NCBI RefSeq assembly: GCF_900090045.1
Contig: NC_041783.1
Location: 682,001-746,000 of the forward strand
From: Plasmodium malariae
Lineage: Eukaryota; Apicomplexa; Aconoidasida; Haemosporida; Plasmodiidae
Length of the DNA: 64,000 nt
Reading direction: 5' to 3'
In this document: one piece after another, positions 24,105 to 35,382 of the stretch
How positions within the stretch are numbered: position 1 is the first letter of the stretch
Layout: each line of letters opens with the position of its first letter
The notes under the pieces: model-generated
Databases searched by the model: none
Seen by the model: only the letters and a program-made list of their open reading frames with translations
Told to the model about the DNA's origin: nothing
Position numbers and translations under genes: made by a program

Positions 24105-25717
24105 ATGATTATGAGTATTTGTACTTCATTTAATTTGTTAAAAGATAACCCTTCAAAAAAAAAAAGGTTTTTCCTTGTATGTGTTAGTAAATTTCTTCAT
24201 ACAAGTCCATTAAAAAAAGATAGAAAAAGTTCAACATATTTAAGTGTTATTAAAAACAACTCACACTTATGTAAACAAAAGGAAAAAGATGGCCATAATA
24301 TTGATAAAATTGTAAGTCCCGAAAAAAGAGAAAAGTCTCTTTTTGTTCAGCATGTCTTTAAGTGGGGAATAGGAAATAAATTTCGCTCGGATCCTGAAAA
24401 TAGGTTCGTTCCATAATGTATTAATATACATAAATAAAACAAAATAAAGAAAAAATTATTACTAAATGAATGAACAAGCAAATGAACAAATAAATGAATA
24501 ATTGAATAAATGAATAAATGAATAAATAAATAAATGAATAATTGAATAAATGAATAAATAAATAAATGAATAATTGAATAAATAAATAAATGAATAAATG
24601 AATAAATGAATAAATAAATAAATAAATAAATAAATAAATGAATAATTGAATAAATAAATAAATAAATAAAGTAATAATATAACACTATAACAGTACATCT
24701 GGTTAAGCGAGCTTTAATAAAAATGAAAAAACAAATACGCTACAAAATAACGAATTTTACCCCAAAATTATATTGACTTTTTTATGCAAGCATTTTTTTT
24801 TATAATTCATGTGCAACTAATGCTATTAGAAGCTGAGCCATATACAGATAGTCAGCACTAACATAATACTTATAAATCATTCTATTTTTACTATAATAAC
24901 GTACTAATTTCTTTTTCTTTTTCATATTTTTTCTACCTATATTTTTTTCTTTTTTTTCATATTTTTAAATTAGATTTCACCCCGTTCATCTTAATCGTTC
25001 TAAAGAAGTAACTATTCGGAAAAGCTACTTTGATTCTGATAATGAAAATATAAAATATGAAGAATTAAATGAGCAATGGGAGGTTTTCTGGTTTCAAAAT
25101 AATAAGTTAAACGCAAAACCATTCCCTATTAAAAAGTATGGCATAGAGGCAGCGAAAAAAGAAGCAATTAAATTTTATGAAACCTTAAAAGTAAAACGAT
25201 AATTATTTATTGCTTATTATTTTATTTTATTTTATTTTAATTTTTGTTTTATTTTATTTTTTATAAAAATTAAAAATGCTACGCCTCCTTATAATATTAA
25301 TTCATTTTATTGTCCACCATAATTCTTTCTGTCCTGCTTGATATGATCTATTTAAAAAAATTGCTACATGCCTTTTTAGGTTAACAATTATCTAAATACG
25401 AAGCCTCAGTTTGAGTCAGGGGTAGAAGGTGAGTATAATGCATCGTACCTTTTTATAAAATGTTCATTTATGTATACACTTGTTTGTGAATATTTATACA
25501 TGTGCAAACATTCATATACATATATGTACCTAAAAACAATGCATGTACTCTCGTATTCATACCTGTAGGTGTTCATTATGACGTTGTAACTAACTGCTGG
25601 GTATCTTTTTATCGGCTAAACAATTTTCCAGTATCTAGATCCTTTTCCGCTGAGTATCACGGATTTGAAACAGCGAAAAAATTAGCAATTGAACGAGTTA
25701 ATAAATATCAGAAATAG
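24105..25717 (+). CDS. Small ApiAP2 DNA-binding protein
   Basis: Putative apicomplexan AP2-family DNA-binding protein. Four exons, 24105-24403, 24974-25190, 25380-25428 and 25569-25717, give 237 aa. Two AP2-like units are visible. The first (about residues 108-172) has WEVFWFQNN then a helix AAKKEAIKFYETL. The second (about 189-237) has WVSFYRLNN then a helix TAKKLAIERVNKY. Each shows the three-strand-plus-helix pattern of AP2. The N-terminal 100 residues are basic, with no recognised domain; a hydrophobic and Lys/Ser-rich start could be a targeting signal. By position it matches P. falciparum PF3D7_1115500, a small AP2 gene (from memory). An alternative ATG lies two codons downstream. Target DNA cannot be inferred. 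Confidence 0.85.
24465..24675. repeat. AATAAATG/AATAATTG array in AP2 intron 1
   Basis: Interspersed 4-bp words (AATA, AATG, AATTG) make a long imperfect array inside the first intron of the AP2 gene. Minus-strand open frames here (FIYLFI repeats) are artefacts of the array. Confidence 0.9.
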
Positions 25718-26180
25718 AAGTCAAAGCCAATGTACATGCATTTATTCTTCAGATTAAGAAAAGACATTAGTGTGAACAATATTTCAAATAAACTAAATAT
25801 TAAATATTTTGAATTAAAAAGAAGTAGTAATAGTATTCTGTTTTTTTCTAATATATTTTAATAATCTACTTAAAATAGGGTAAAAAAAGTACCCTTTTTG
25901 AAGGGAAATACATACATACCTTCTTGTGTGTATATATGAAACCTTACATTGGACTACATTATTCATATGACCCCACATATATATACAGGGATTTGTCATT
26001 ATTATCTTATTTGTAGCATTTCTTTTTACTTAATGCTTTCTTTTTCCTGTACATTTTTCTTATTGTTTTCTTTTAAACAATTACATGTATAAAAAAAAAA
26101 AAAAAAAAAAAAAAATTTTCTTCATTCTCCTTGCTCAATAAAAATATTTAGAAAAAAAAATAAACCTTTAAAACAGTATT

Positions 26181-26228
<48 letters not shown>

Positions 26229-26268
26229 GTACAAATGTACACACAATAAATATTATGCATACATAACG
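25718..26268. other. Convergent intergenic region
   Basis: AT-rich DNA between the 3' ends of the AP2 gene (plus) and the ER cyclophilin (minus), with a 24-base A run near 26.1 kb and a TA microsatellite near 26.2 kb. No gene seen. Confidence 0.75.
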
Positions 26269-27358
26269 TTACAACACACCCGATTTTGTTATTAAAACTC
26301 TTTTTGATGGTTCCCCTGATTCACTACCAACTGCCTCAATTTGAACTAGCTTATCCAAGCCATCAATTACTTCACCAAAAACAACATGCCTCCCATCAAG
26401 CCATGGTGTTGGAACAAATAAAATAAAGAATTGACTCCCATTTGTATTTCTTCCAGCATTTGCCATTGATAGCATTCCTTTTTTAGTATGTTTTAAAACA
26501 AAATTTTCATCCGCAAATTTATTTCCATATATACTTAAACCACCAGTTCCATTAAAATTTGTTATATCACCACCTTGAGCCATAAAATTTGGTATTATGC
26601 GATGAAATATGGAGTTGGTGTAACTCAACATTTTCCCATTAACTACGGTACCTTTACATATACTTACAAAATTTTCAACAGTTTTCGGGACTACTTTTCC
26701 ATATAATCCAAAGGTTATTCTCCCAACTGGCTTATTATTTATGCTTACATCAAAATATGCCTATATTTATTTTGAATTAAAACAAAAAAATTATGACCAC
26801 GTAATTCAAAAATGTGCAAAAAATGAAAAAATTGTTATGAATACACAAGGTAAAATATATTAGGCGAAAAAACTATTATAAACATACAAGGTAAGATGTA
26901 GAAAGTGAAAAAATTAATATGAACACGCATGGTAAAGTTTAGAAGGTGAAAAAATTACTATGAATATTTATGGATAAAAAAAAGCAAAAAGGGAAAATAA
27001 AATAAAATAAAATAAGAGACAGAAAAAAAGAAGTAACACTTATAAATTCGAATTACTACAGATTTTATTTTGTTCTATTCATTTAGTCCCCCAAACTGTG
27101 CTTAATTAATTAGATTTATAGAAAAAATGGTACTTTTAATTTTTTTCCCTATTCTTACTTTATGTGTAATTTCAGGATTCTCACCACTAACAAGGTCCTT
27201 TTGAAGTAACAAGAATATTGATAAAATCGTCCAGAGCTGAGAAACAAAAATAAGGGAATTGTTAATATATATTAATTAATTATTAACAAGTTTTTATCTT
27301 TAATTATTTCATATACTCTTCTTTTTTTTTTTTTTTTATATCATACTAGTTTATTCAT
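26269..27358 (-). CDS. CYP19B: ER cyclophilin (CYP19B-type peptidyl-prolyl isomerase)
   Basis: Peptidyl-prolyl cis-trans isomerase of the cyclophilin B type, a foldase in the secretory pathway. Three exons, 27358-27347, 27236-27159 and 26760-26269, give 193 aa. Exon 1 encodes only four residues (MNKL). A hydrophobic signal peptide follows ([12 protein letters not shown]), with cleavage likely near residue 22. The cyclophilin fold covers the rest. The catalytic Arg is R84 ([13 protein letters not shown]) and the cyclosporin-contacting Trp is W150 (PTPWLDGR), so it should be active and cyclosporin-sensitive. No C-terminal KDEL/SDEL is present (ends TKSGVL). Length and order match P. falciparum CYP19B (PF3D7_1115600, from memory). 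In P. falciparum a fourth protease, falcipain-2A, follows this gene; none is present here. Confidence 0.93.
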
Positions 27359-28569
27359 CTTGGAAAATTAAAAGCTTTTTATCTTTTTATAAAACTGATA
27401 GAATATACAAAAGTTTATAAAAACGCAGAAACACGAATGTTTTAATTAAAGTAAAATTCTTTTTTATATCTAAAAAAAAAAAAAGAAAAAAAAGAAAACT
27501 AATTTCAATCTGTTATCGTTAATTTGTTCAGGCTTAAAAAAATGCACACATAATAGATATATTTATATATATATTTTTTAAAAAATATACTAACGTAAAG
27601 AATACATGAAAAAAGAGCTAGGGGAATAAGATCTGTTTATAAACAAAATGCACATACAAGCAGTATATAAATAAACCGAAATTTTAGCATGAGTTTTTAT
27701 TTTTGTATTTTGCTTTTATAAAAGTTAATTCAACTGTTTCGTTTGACATGGTAAGGTAATAATTTATTCCACCAAGACTAGTTAGCCATTATTTTACTTC
27801 TAATTAATGTTCAGATAATCGTCACTTTAATGAGTTGGGTACATGTGTACATATATTTATATATATACATATATACATATATATATTATATACATGTTGA
27901 ACGGTGCAAATTTTTCTGTTTCTCTTTTTTACCCTTTTTTTTAATCATGTGGCACACAACCTTGTGCACACTTAAGCAAAAAAAAAAAAAAAAAAAAAGC
28001 TTTTTATATCACGGCGGAGTAACATACCTCCTAACCGTAAAATAAGAAACGGTATAAAACCAAAATATTAAAACCTTATCAAGTTTATGAAAAAATAAAA
28101 CTAAAAAATGTTAATGTATTTTAAAAGTAAATATCTTAAAAATTTAACTGAATTTAAGGTGGAAAAAAAAAAAGCTTTATGTGAAAGCTATTTTTATATA
28201 CTGTAACACGAACGTCTACATATCAATTCAAAACAAAAAAAGATATAATTAAAAATATGATCAGTTTTAATCTCTGTATATGCTAATTTTTTTTTTTTTT
28301 TTTTTTTTTTTTTGTCTTTGTAATTATATATAAAATTATCTTTTAATTATTAAAAGGAATGAACTCTTTCAAATAGTAAAAAAGATAACTATTATAAACA
28401 CATAAGTGCATTAAATAGATTTATAAGTGTTTTAATTTGTTTTATTGCTGTTTGCACACACACATGAGCTACATATACATAAATATGCATATGTTTGTGT
28501 ATGTATGCATGTGTATGAGCGTCTGTGCATGTATGTATGTACTAACGCACAGGCACCTATGGCTTTTTC
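27359..28569. other. Intergenic, no gene seen
   Basis: About 1.2 kb of AT-rich DNA upstream of the cyclophilin and downstream of the UIM-like gene, both minus strand. It contains a T run at 28.29 kb and TATA-type microsatellites. This is where P. falciparum carries falcipain-2A; no protease remnant was recognised. Confidence 0.7.
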
Positions 28570-29508
28570 CTAATTATTTGCAGAAGACTTCCTTCTAAAG
28601 AAGCTTTTTAGCTTTTCTGTAAACAATTTAGTCTTTGACTTTTTTTTATAATTATCATCCCCACAAGTTGTGCTTTGTTCAGACTCAAATGAATTTTGAA
28701 TAATAGTTGCTAGTTTAAAGTCTTCTTGTTCCATTAAACTCAATTCGTTTCTTATATCTTTATTTAATTCTAATTCAATTTGTTTTGCTAATTCTTCATC
28801 TTTCTTTAATTGCTCTAAATACATTTTTTCGGATATTTTTTCTTCCTTGTTTAAAGTATGAGCAAGTTTTATGTTTTCAACATTTAGTTGTCTCTGTTGT
28901 TGTAATTTTATTTCGTCTTCTCGTTTTTCTTTTATTGAATTTACTGTACCTTTCCACATTTTTAATTTTTCTTCAAATTCTAATGGTTCCTCTACAAGTT
29001 CACCATTATTTAAATAATTTTTTTCTTTACCTTCTATATTTTCCTCCTGTCCGTTAATTATATTATGAGAATTATTTGTTTTTATAACTGTATCCTTTTC
29101 ATCTTCGCTACCCTTGTCTACCACTAAACTACCATTATATCTACCGCAGTTACTACCACCACTTCCATTACCACCGCGAACATTTTCACTGCTAACATTT
29201 TCACTGCTAACATTTTCACTGCTAACAATTCCACCAATGCCATCTGTTGTTGATGAAACTATTGTGTTTTCCCTGTTACTTCCTGGATGAGTAGTCGTTT
29301 CGATCTTTTCATTCATTAGATTAACTCCATTCAATTTCCTGGTTAAGTCATTTGCCCTCCCGCTATCATAATTACTTGTTATACTACTTTTTGGTATATA
29401 TATTTTTTCTTCTTTATTTGGTTTGTTCCTATTTCTTCTTCTATTTCTTTTATTAAGGGATCTTCCATCGAAGTTTCCTCTATTTATATAATTTGAATTT
29501 TCCATCAT
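28570..29508 (-). CDS. Conserved charged protein with UIM-like helices
   Basis: I do not recognise the gene. An open frame of 312 aa runs from MMENSNYINRG at 29508; the frame is open another 19 codons upstream to 29565, but that extension looks like 5' UTR. The N-terminus is basic (NKRNRRRNRNK). A middle segment is low complexity, with a triple SSENV repeat. The C-terminal third is helical and charged. Two stretches there resemble ubiquitin-interacting motifs: DEELAKQIELELN and, better, EQEDFKLATIIQNSFESE. The protein ends with a basic tail (KLKSFFRRKSS). A role in ubiquitin recognition is inference from motif shape only. It lies between the ER cyclophilin and the DHHC gene. Confidence 0.75.
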   Translation of the reverse strand: MMENSNYINRGNFDGRSLNKRNRRRNRNKPNKEEKIYIPKSSITSNYDSGRANDLTRKLNGVNLMNEKIETTTHPGSNRENTIVSSTTDGIGGIVSSENVSSENVSSENVRGGNGSGGSNCGRYNGSLVVDKGSEDEKDTVIKTNNSHNIINGQEENIEGKEKNYLNNGELVEEPLEFEEKLKMWKGTVNSIKEKREDEIKLQQQRQLNVENIKLAHTLNKEEKISEKMYLEQLKKDEELAKQIELELNKDIRNELSLMEQEDFKLATIIQNSFESEQSTTCGDDNYKKKSKTKLFTEKLKSFFRRKSSANN

Positions 29509-29670
29509 CAACTGTTGTAATATGCATTTATATATTAGTTTAAATCTATTTGTACATATATACATCTACTCATATGTATATATGTATGTATTTGTGTTAA
29601 TGTGTATAGTCTCCTTGGCCGCTTAAATTGTATAATACCACTCTGATATTATACTGTTAATTTAGTACAC

Positions 29671-29708
<38 letters not shown>

Positions 29709-30143
29709 ATAAAAAGATTACCCTAGTTTTGTAATTATTGTAAAAATGACAACATATATACATATTATTACTCGAATTAATAATTTAAACAGAAAAAAAA
29801 AAAAGGGAAATAAGAAGAGAAGAAAAAAGGAAAAAGGGAAAAATAAAATTATAAATAATGCATTTTCACCTGCATATAACTAATAACTCTTTTTAATTAT
29901 AAAAATGCTTATTTTTGAATCCATTAAATTATTTAAAAATGTGCACATTTGTGTGGACATTTGTTTAAAAAAAAATAATAAAATAACGTCTTCTATAATA
30001 ATATAATTTTTCTTTTCTTTTTTTTAAGATATTTTTCTTTTTTGGTACAAAAAACAAATATAAACTACTACCATCATTGAGTAGTTTATCGTATAATAAT
30101 GGAACAAAAAAAAAAAAAATAATAAAATTAAATTAAATAAATA

Positions 30144-30179
<36 letters not shown>

Positions 30180-30772
30180 TGTAAAGATGTTAGGGGTATG
30201 ATAGAAAACAATAAAAACGTTATTTCTGAGTTTATGATTATATCCGCAATAATTTAAACCTTTCTATAAGATTAGAAGAATTTAAAATGATGAATAAAGA
30301 ATACACAATTTTAATTCGTAAAAGTTGGTCATAAAAATAAAAAAAAAAGGCTTATAGTATCCTCACCCCTTTAAAAAAATATTAAGCATACATAATACTT
30401 AATCCGTTTAAAACGGGAGAAATATATGTTAGTAACTCATACATATACATACATATATATATATATAATATATATATATATTATATATATTAAATCATAT
30501 GTACATATAAATATATACATGTACAAATGTACAGTAGCTGAAAAATAATTTCCTATAAAAAATTTTCTACAAATTGGCATGTATAATATGTATATACGGT
30601 ATTAGTCTATATTTTTTTTTTTTTTTTAATCTTTAAAAATATATATTGCGGAAGAGTAATTTGAAAATAATTTTTCTTTTTTAAAGGCTTGAAAAGAATA
30701 AAAAGTATACAATACTTATCAATGAAGGATAAATATTATTTTATATAAATATTAAATATACAAAATAAAATA

Positions 30773-30808
<36 letters not shown>

Positions 30809-31454
30809 TGTTTAAAATTGTATATACCTGCATATCGTGTACATTTTAACAGGCAAGTTATAGCATTTTCAATATAAAGAAAAAAAAAAATTCTAAAATA
30901 AAAAAGTGCGTAAAATGCGTAAAAAACGTAAAAAATATAAAAAACGTAAAAAACGTAAAAAACGTAAAAAATGTAAAAAATGTAAAAAATGTAAAAAATG
31001 TAAAAAATGTAAAAAATGTAAAAAATGTAAAAAATGTAAAAAATGTAAAAAATGTAAAAAATGTAAAAAATGTAAAAAACGTAAAAAACGTAAAAAACGT
31101 AAAAAACGTAAAAAACGTAAAAAACGTAAAAAACGTAAAAAACGTAAAAAACGTAAAAAACGTAAAAAACGTAAAAAACGTAAAAAACGTAAAAAACGTA
31201 AAATATATCGAACTGCATATATTATATTTACAATTTTTTCGAATTAAAAACAGGTCGAATGACATATATTTTATAAATACGTTCACGTTTTACGAGTGGT
31301 TACGATGCTTCAATTATACTATACTGCGTAATATGAAAAAAACGAAAAGGAAAAAATTAAGATATATATTATATATATATTACATTTATATATAAATGTA
31401 GTTGCTATATTTATTATCCTACCACTGCTGTGCAAATTAATATAAAAGAAAAAA
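29509..31454. other. Intergenic with microsatellites and a 9-bp satellite
   Basis: About 1.9 kb between the divergent UIM-like gene (minus) and DHHC gene (plus). It holds TA tracts (29.67, 30.15, 30.46 and 30.78 kb) and the 9-bp satellite described separately. No other gene seen. Confidence 0.75.
30905..31204. repeat. 9-bp satellite array (CGTAAAAAA / TGTAAAAAA)
   Basis: About 33 near-perfect tandem copies of a 9-bp unit, in three blocks: mainly CGTAAAAAA, then a run of TGTAAAAAA (about 30967-31079), then CGTAAAAAA again. Because the unit is a multiple of three, both strands show long spurious open frames (Lys-rich on plus, Phe/Thr- or Phe/Tyr-rich on minus). Confidence 0.97.
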
Positions 31455-32255
31455 ATGAATAACATTGTGTCATATTTACATGTGTCCTATATAGCATGTG
31501 ATTATGTTTTTTAAATATCTAAGAAAAAATAAAACATATGCCTTTTTGTTTTAAAATATACAGATATAAAGAACTTACCTTTTTTTTTTTTTTTTTTTTT
31601 GTTGTATTATTTTTTGTGTTTATATTTTGCCGGTTATATTTTTTTTTTGTTTTCGTATTTTTTTGTTTTCGTATTTTTTTGTTTTTATATATTTCTTTTT
31701 GCCTATTCTGCAGTCCTTAGGGGAAACCCTAAATGTGTTTGTTCTGATAAAATTTTAAATTGGTTAACTGTAAGCCTATATAAGTATTCTGTTAAATTTT
31801 TTGAATAATTTTCCTGTGTGCATGTTATAAAACATACGCACGTTATGTATGTTTATATATGTGTACGTGTGCGTTTGACTTGACGTAAAGTAATAAATGT
31901 GTTATTACAAAGGGGAAAAAAAAAATTAATATTCTCATATTTATGTCCAAATATACAAATGATGCTACTTGTGCACAATTATTACCAGAAAAAGAAAAGA
32001 AAAGAAAAGAAGAGTTAAATGATTATTCAACTTTTTTCTCTCTGTAGAACATTCAAATTTTTTGCATCGACCATTGTCATATGTATTCTCCTCATCGTTA
32101 CTACCATTATTACTTTATACGCACGTATAAATTTATACATATATATATGTAATGTATGTATGTTATATATGTGCGTATGCTATATATGTGCGTATGCTAT
32201 ATATGTGCGTATGTTATATATGTATGTTATGTATGTATGTATGTTTGTGTATATG

Positions 32256-32286
<31 letters not shown>

Positions 32287-33017
32287 GTATATTAATTTTT
32301 TTTTTTTTTTCAAAGGTCACTCCCCCATTTCCATTCCTTAAGTTACGTCCCACATGAATTGTTTGTTGTCCTTCCTATTTGTTTCAATTCTGAGCATTTT
32401 TGTATATATATGTTACATATGTAAGCAAAGGATATAGTACGCATTTATGTAAATATGTGAACATGTGTATATGTGAATGTGTGTGCATTTGAATATGTAT
32501 ACGTGTGTGTATGTATGATAATAGTAATAGTCAATGAGTTAATATAAATGACTCCATTCAGTAATATATATATATTAAATGTGCAATAATATATATTTTT
32601 TTCCTTAAAATGGCTACAAACATAACTTTAAATATATTACTATCGCAATTAGTATTACTATTGTTAGTACTGTTAGATTTGTTAGTACTGTTAGATTTGT
32701 GAGTACTGTTAGATTTGTGAGTACTGTTAGATTTGTGAGTACTGTTAGATTTGTGAGTACTGTTAGATTTGTGAGTACTGTTAGTTTCATCAGTTCTGTT
32801 AGATCTGTTAATACTTCTACTATTGTTACTAATTTTTTGTTTTCTTTTATTTCACCTGTCTGCAGACTGCTTGCAAAATGAGTATTTAAATAATTATAGT
32901 AAAGCAGTCCGAATACTACTAATAGTGTTAAGCATCCCTTTTTTTATTTGTTATTATTGGTCATTCGTAAAATGTTCTTTGTACAATCCAGGGTATGTTG
33001 ATCATACGTGGGAAGGT

Positions 33018-33052
<35 letters not shown>

Positions 33053-33991
33053 ACAGTTTTTTCTTCTTAATAATTCAATGAAAAAACTATAAACGTATAT
33101 TTTTATTTCCGACATTTTTTTATCCTCTTCTTTTTAAAATAAAAATGTTATACTAGTGTTTTTCCTTCATTTTAAAAATCATTGTTCTCGCTTTTTTCCT
33201 TTTTAAAAATCATTGTACTTGCTTTTTTCCATTTCTCACATTGCAGCAAACGCAGAGGAGAATAACATACAAATAGAAAAAAGAAAGATAAGAAACTATA
33301 CGCCTAATAAATACACTGTTTGTGATAAGTGCGACTTTTTGGTTAGGCCCGAGAGGGCTCACCACTGCAGGGTTAGCCTTCATGAGAGTACAATTTTTTT
33401 TTTTGTGTATGCATATTCTTGTGCTTATGCGCCAACAAACACACACATGCATGTATATGTTTATATGTATGTATGTATGAATGTATGTATGTATGTATGT
33501 ATGTATGTACGTAAGTATGTATGTATGTATGTATGTATGTACGTAAGTATGTATGTATGTATGTATGTACGTATGTACGTATGTACGTATGTACGTATGT
33601 ACGTATGTATGTATATATGTATATATATATATATATATTTATTTATTTATTGAAGTACGCCTATATAAGCCTTTTTGCTCCAACACTACTGCTTGTGCAC
33701 ACACCTTTATGTTTGTACTCTCAACCCCCTATTGTTCATTTCTTATAGTCGTGCAAGAGATGTGTATTAAAGATGGATCATCATTGCCCATGGATAGGGA
33801 CGTGTGTAGGGGAAAAAAATCTCAAATTTTTTTTTTTGTTTTTATTTTATGGCCTACTTATAACACTTTACATTGTTGTGACCATAACGCCAAAGTTTAT
33901 TAAGTCCCTTTATGAAAGTGAAGGCACCAAGGTACAAATTATTAGAATATCTTTAAAAATGACCAGAAAAGGTTTTATGTACATATATGCG

Positions 33992-34030
<39 letters not shown>

Positions 34031-35382
34031 GTTACTATTTTTCTTGCTGTCTCCTTTGCCAAACCAAAAACTTTGGCTTGTATTTTGCATTCTCATTTGG
34101 TCTATCTGTATATGCCTTTATTAATTGTTTCTTTGTTTATTAGGTTACGGACAAAATGAACCATGCTGCTCTTCTGATTAGTACATATTATTAAATTACT
34201 TCCACAAGTCTTTCTTTTGACAAAGGCATTTATGTATACGTATATACATGAACTCATATGTGTACACTATCATACATGAACTCATATGTGTACGCTATCA
34301 TACATGCATATAAATATGTATGCACTATCATACATGCGTATAAATATGTGTGCACTATCATACATGCGTATAAATATGTGTGCACTATCATACATGCGTA
34401 TAAATATGTGTGCACATGAATTTTCATCCCTTTAACACCATTCTTAGCTATTTGTGCGTCTCTGACACTACTGTTAGCCTTAATCTTTGTAATACTAAAA
34501 AACTTTTTTATCATTTTCATTTTAGGAATTAAATAATTAATACATATTAACAAATGACATGTCTATTCACCCCATTGTTTTCATTTCAATTATAATTTTC
34601 TTTTTTTTTTTTTTTTTTTATTTTTAGATGAATTGTCAATACTTATATTTTATATCTCGTAATATAACAGTAATAGAATCTTCATATAAAGATAAAGTAT
34701 GCCAAAAAAAAAAAAAAAAAAAAAAAGAAAAAAATTATTTTATTATTATATTGGTATACTGATATATTTGCCATGTTAAATTAGGCTTGCTTATTAATTT
34801 TTTTTTCTTATCTTAAAATATGTCGCAGAATCCATATGACTTAGGTATTTACAACAACTGGAAAATGGTAAAAATGGAAAGAAAAAAATGAAAAAAAATA
34901 AAAATAACAAAATGATAACGCAACAAATGACAAAGAGGAAAAGTAGCATAGTAGTAAAATTGCAAAATAGCAAAATAATATAAATAAATGAAAACACAAA
35001 AGATACCTATAATTTTTTTTGAACAAATTCATATGAAAGGTATTTGGAGAATTTAAATGGAAGTGGTTTTTTCCCTTTGACCCTGAAAACTTGTACTCGT
35101 TGAGTAACCAAAAAGGAAAAAAGAAAAAAAACTATGAAATGAAATTTCTGCCGATATATAAAAGATGATAATGTGTTTCTCTATGCCTGCGTAAACATAC
35201 ACATACAAACATACATACACGTATTTATATATGTGATTACACACCTTTTTTTTTTGTTTAACCCTTGTCAAGATTACCTGTACCCCGTGAATGATATATA
35301 CATGAACATTGTTAACATCGACATGGACGATTCATTTTTATCTAGCTCTAATGAGAACCCAAAGGGAGAGGATGATATCTGA
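31455..35382 (+). CDS. DHHC9: DHHC palmitoyltransferase
   Basis: Integral-membrane protein S-acyltransferase, ortholog by position of P. falciparum DHHC9. Twelve exons: 31455-31497, 31714-31783, 32048-32124, 32866-33015, 33247-33371, 33749-33931, 34144-34180, 34448-34488, 34628-34696, 34829-34867, 35040-35103 and 35273-35382, in frame for 335 aa. Membrane segments lie near residues 40-62, 78-96, 181-202 and 225-243. The Cys-rich domain (C139 to C174) contains the catalytic D165-H166-H167-C168 with the zinc ligands in CDKC, HHCRSCKRC and CPW. NPG (104-106) stands for the DPG motif and NITVIE (254-259) for TTxE. Exon 1 is the weakest call: it is short and separated by a T-rich intron. The last junction uses an AAG acceptor; without it the protein would read through to a nearby TGA with a Lys-rich tail. 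Several introns carry tandem repeats. Confidence 0.85.
32655..32800. repeat. 18-bp tandem array in DHHC intron 3
   Basis: About eight copies of an 18-bp unit (TGAGTACTGTTAGATTTG and a TTAGTACTG variant) inside intron 3 of the DHHC gene. Confidence 0.93.
33455..33625. repeat. 4-bp GTAT/GTAC array in DHHC intron 5
   Basis: Tetranucleotide ATGT repeats with frequent ACGT variants, becoming strictly alternating (GTATGTAC) towards the 3' end, inside intron 5, just downstream of the first half of the Cys-rich domain. Confidence 0.95.
34240..34418. repeat. 30-bp tandem array in DHHC intron 7
   Basis: About six copies of a 30-bp unit built around ATGTGTGCACTATCATACAT, with two variant copies at the 5' end. 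It lies within intron 7. Confidence 0.93.

Noticed and set aside
30736..31286. Long open frames of FYVFYV, FFTFFT or KKRKKC repeats on both strands
   Set aside because: They are translations of the 9-bp satellite, open in several frames at once and without start context or codon bias of a gene.
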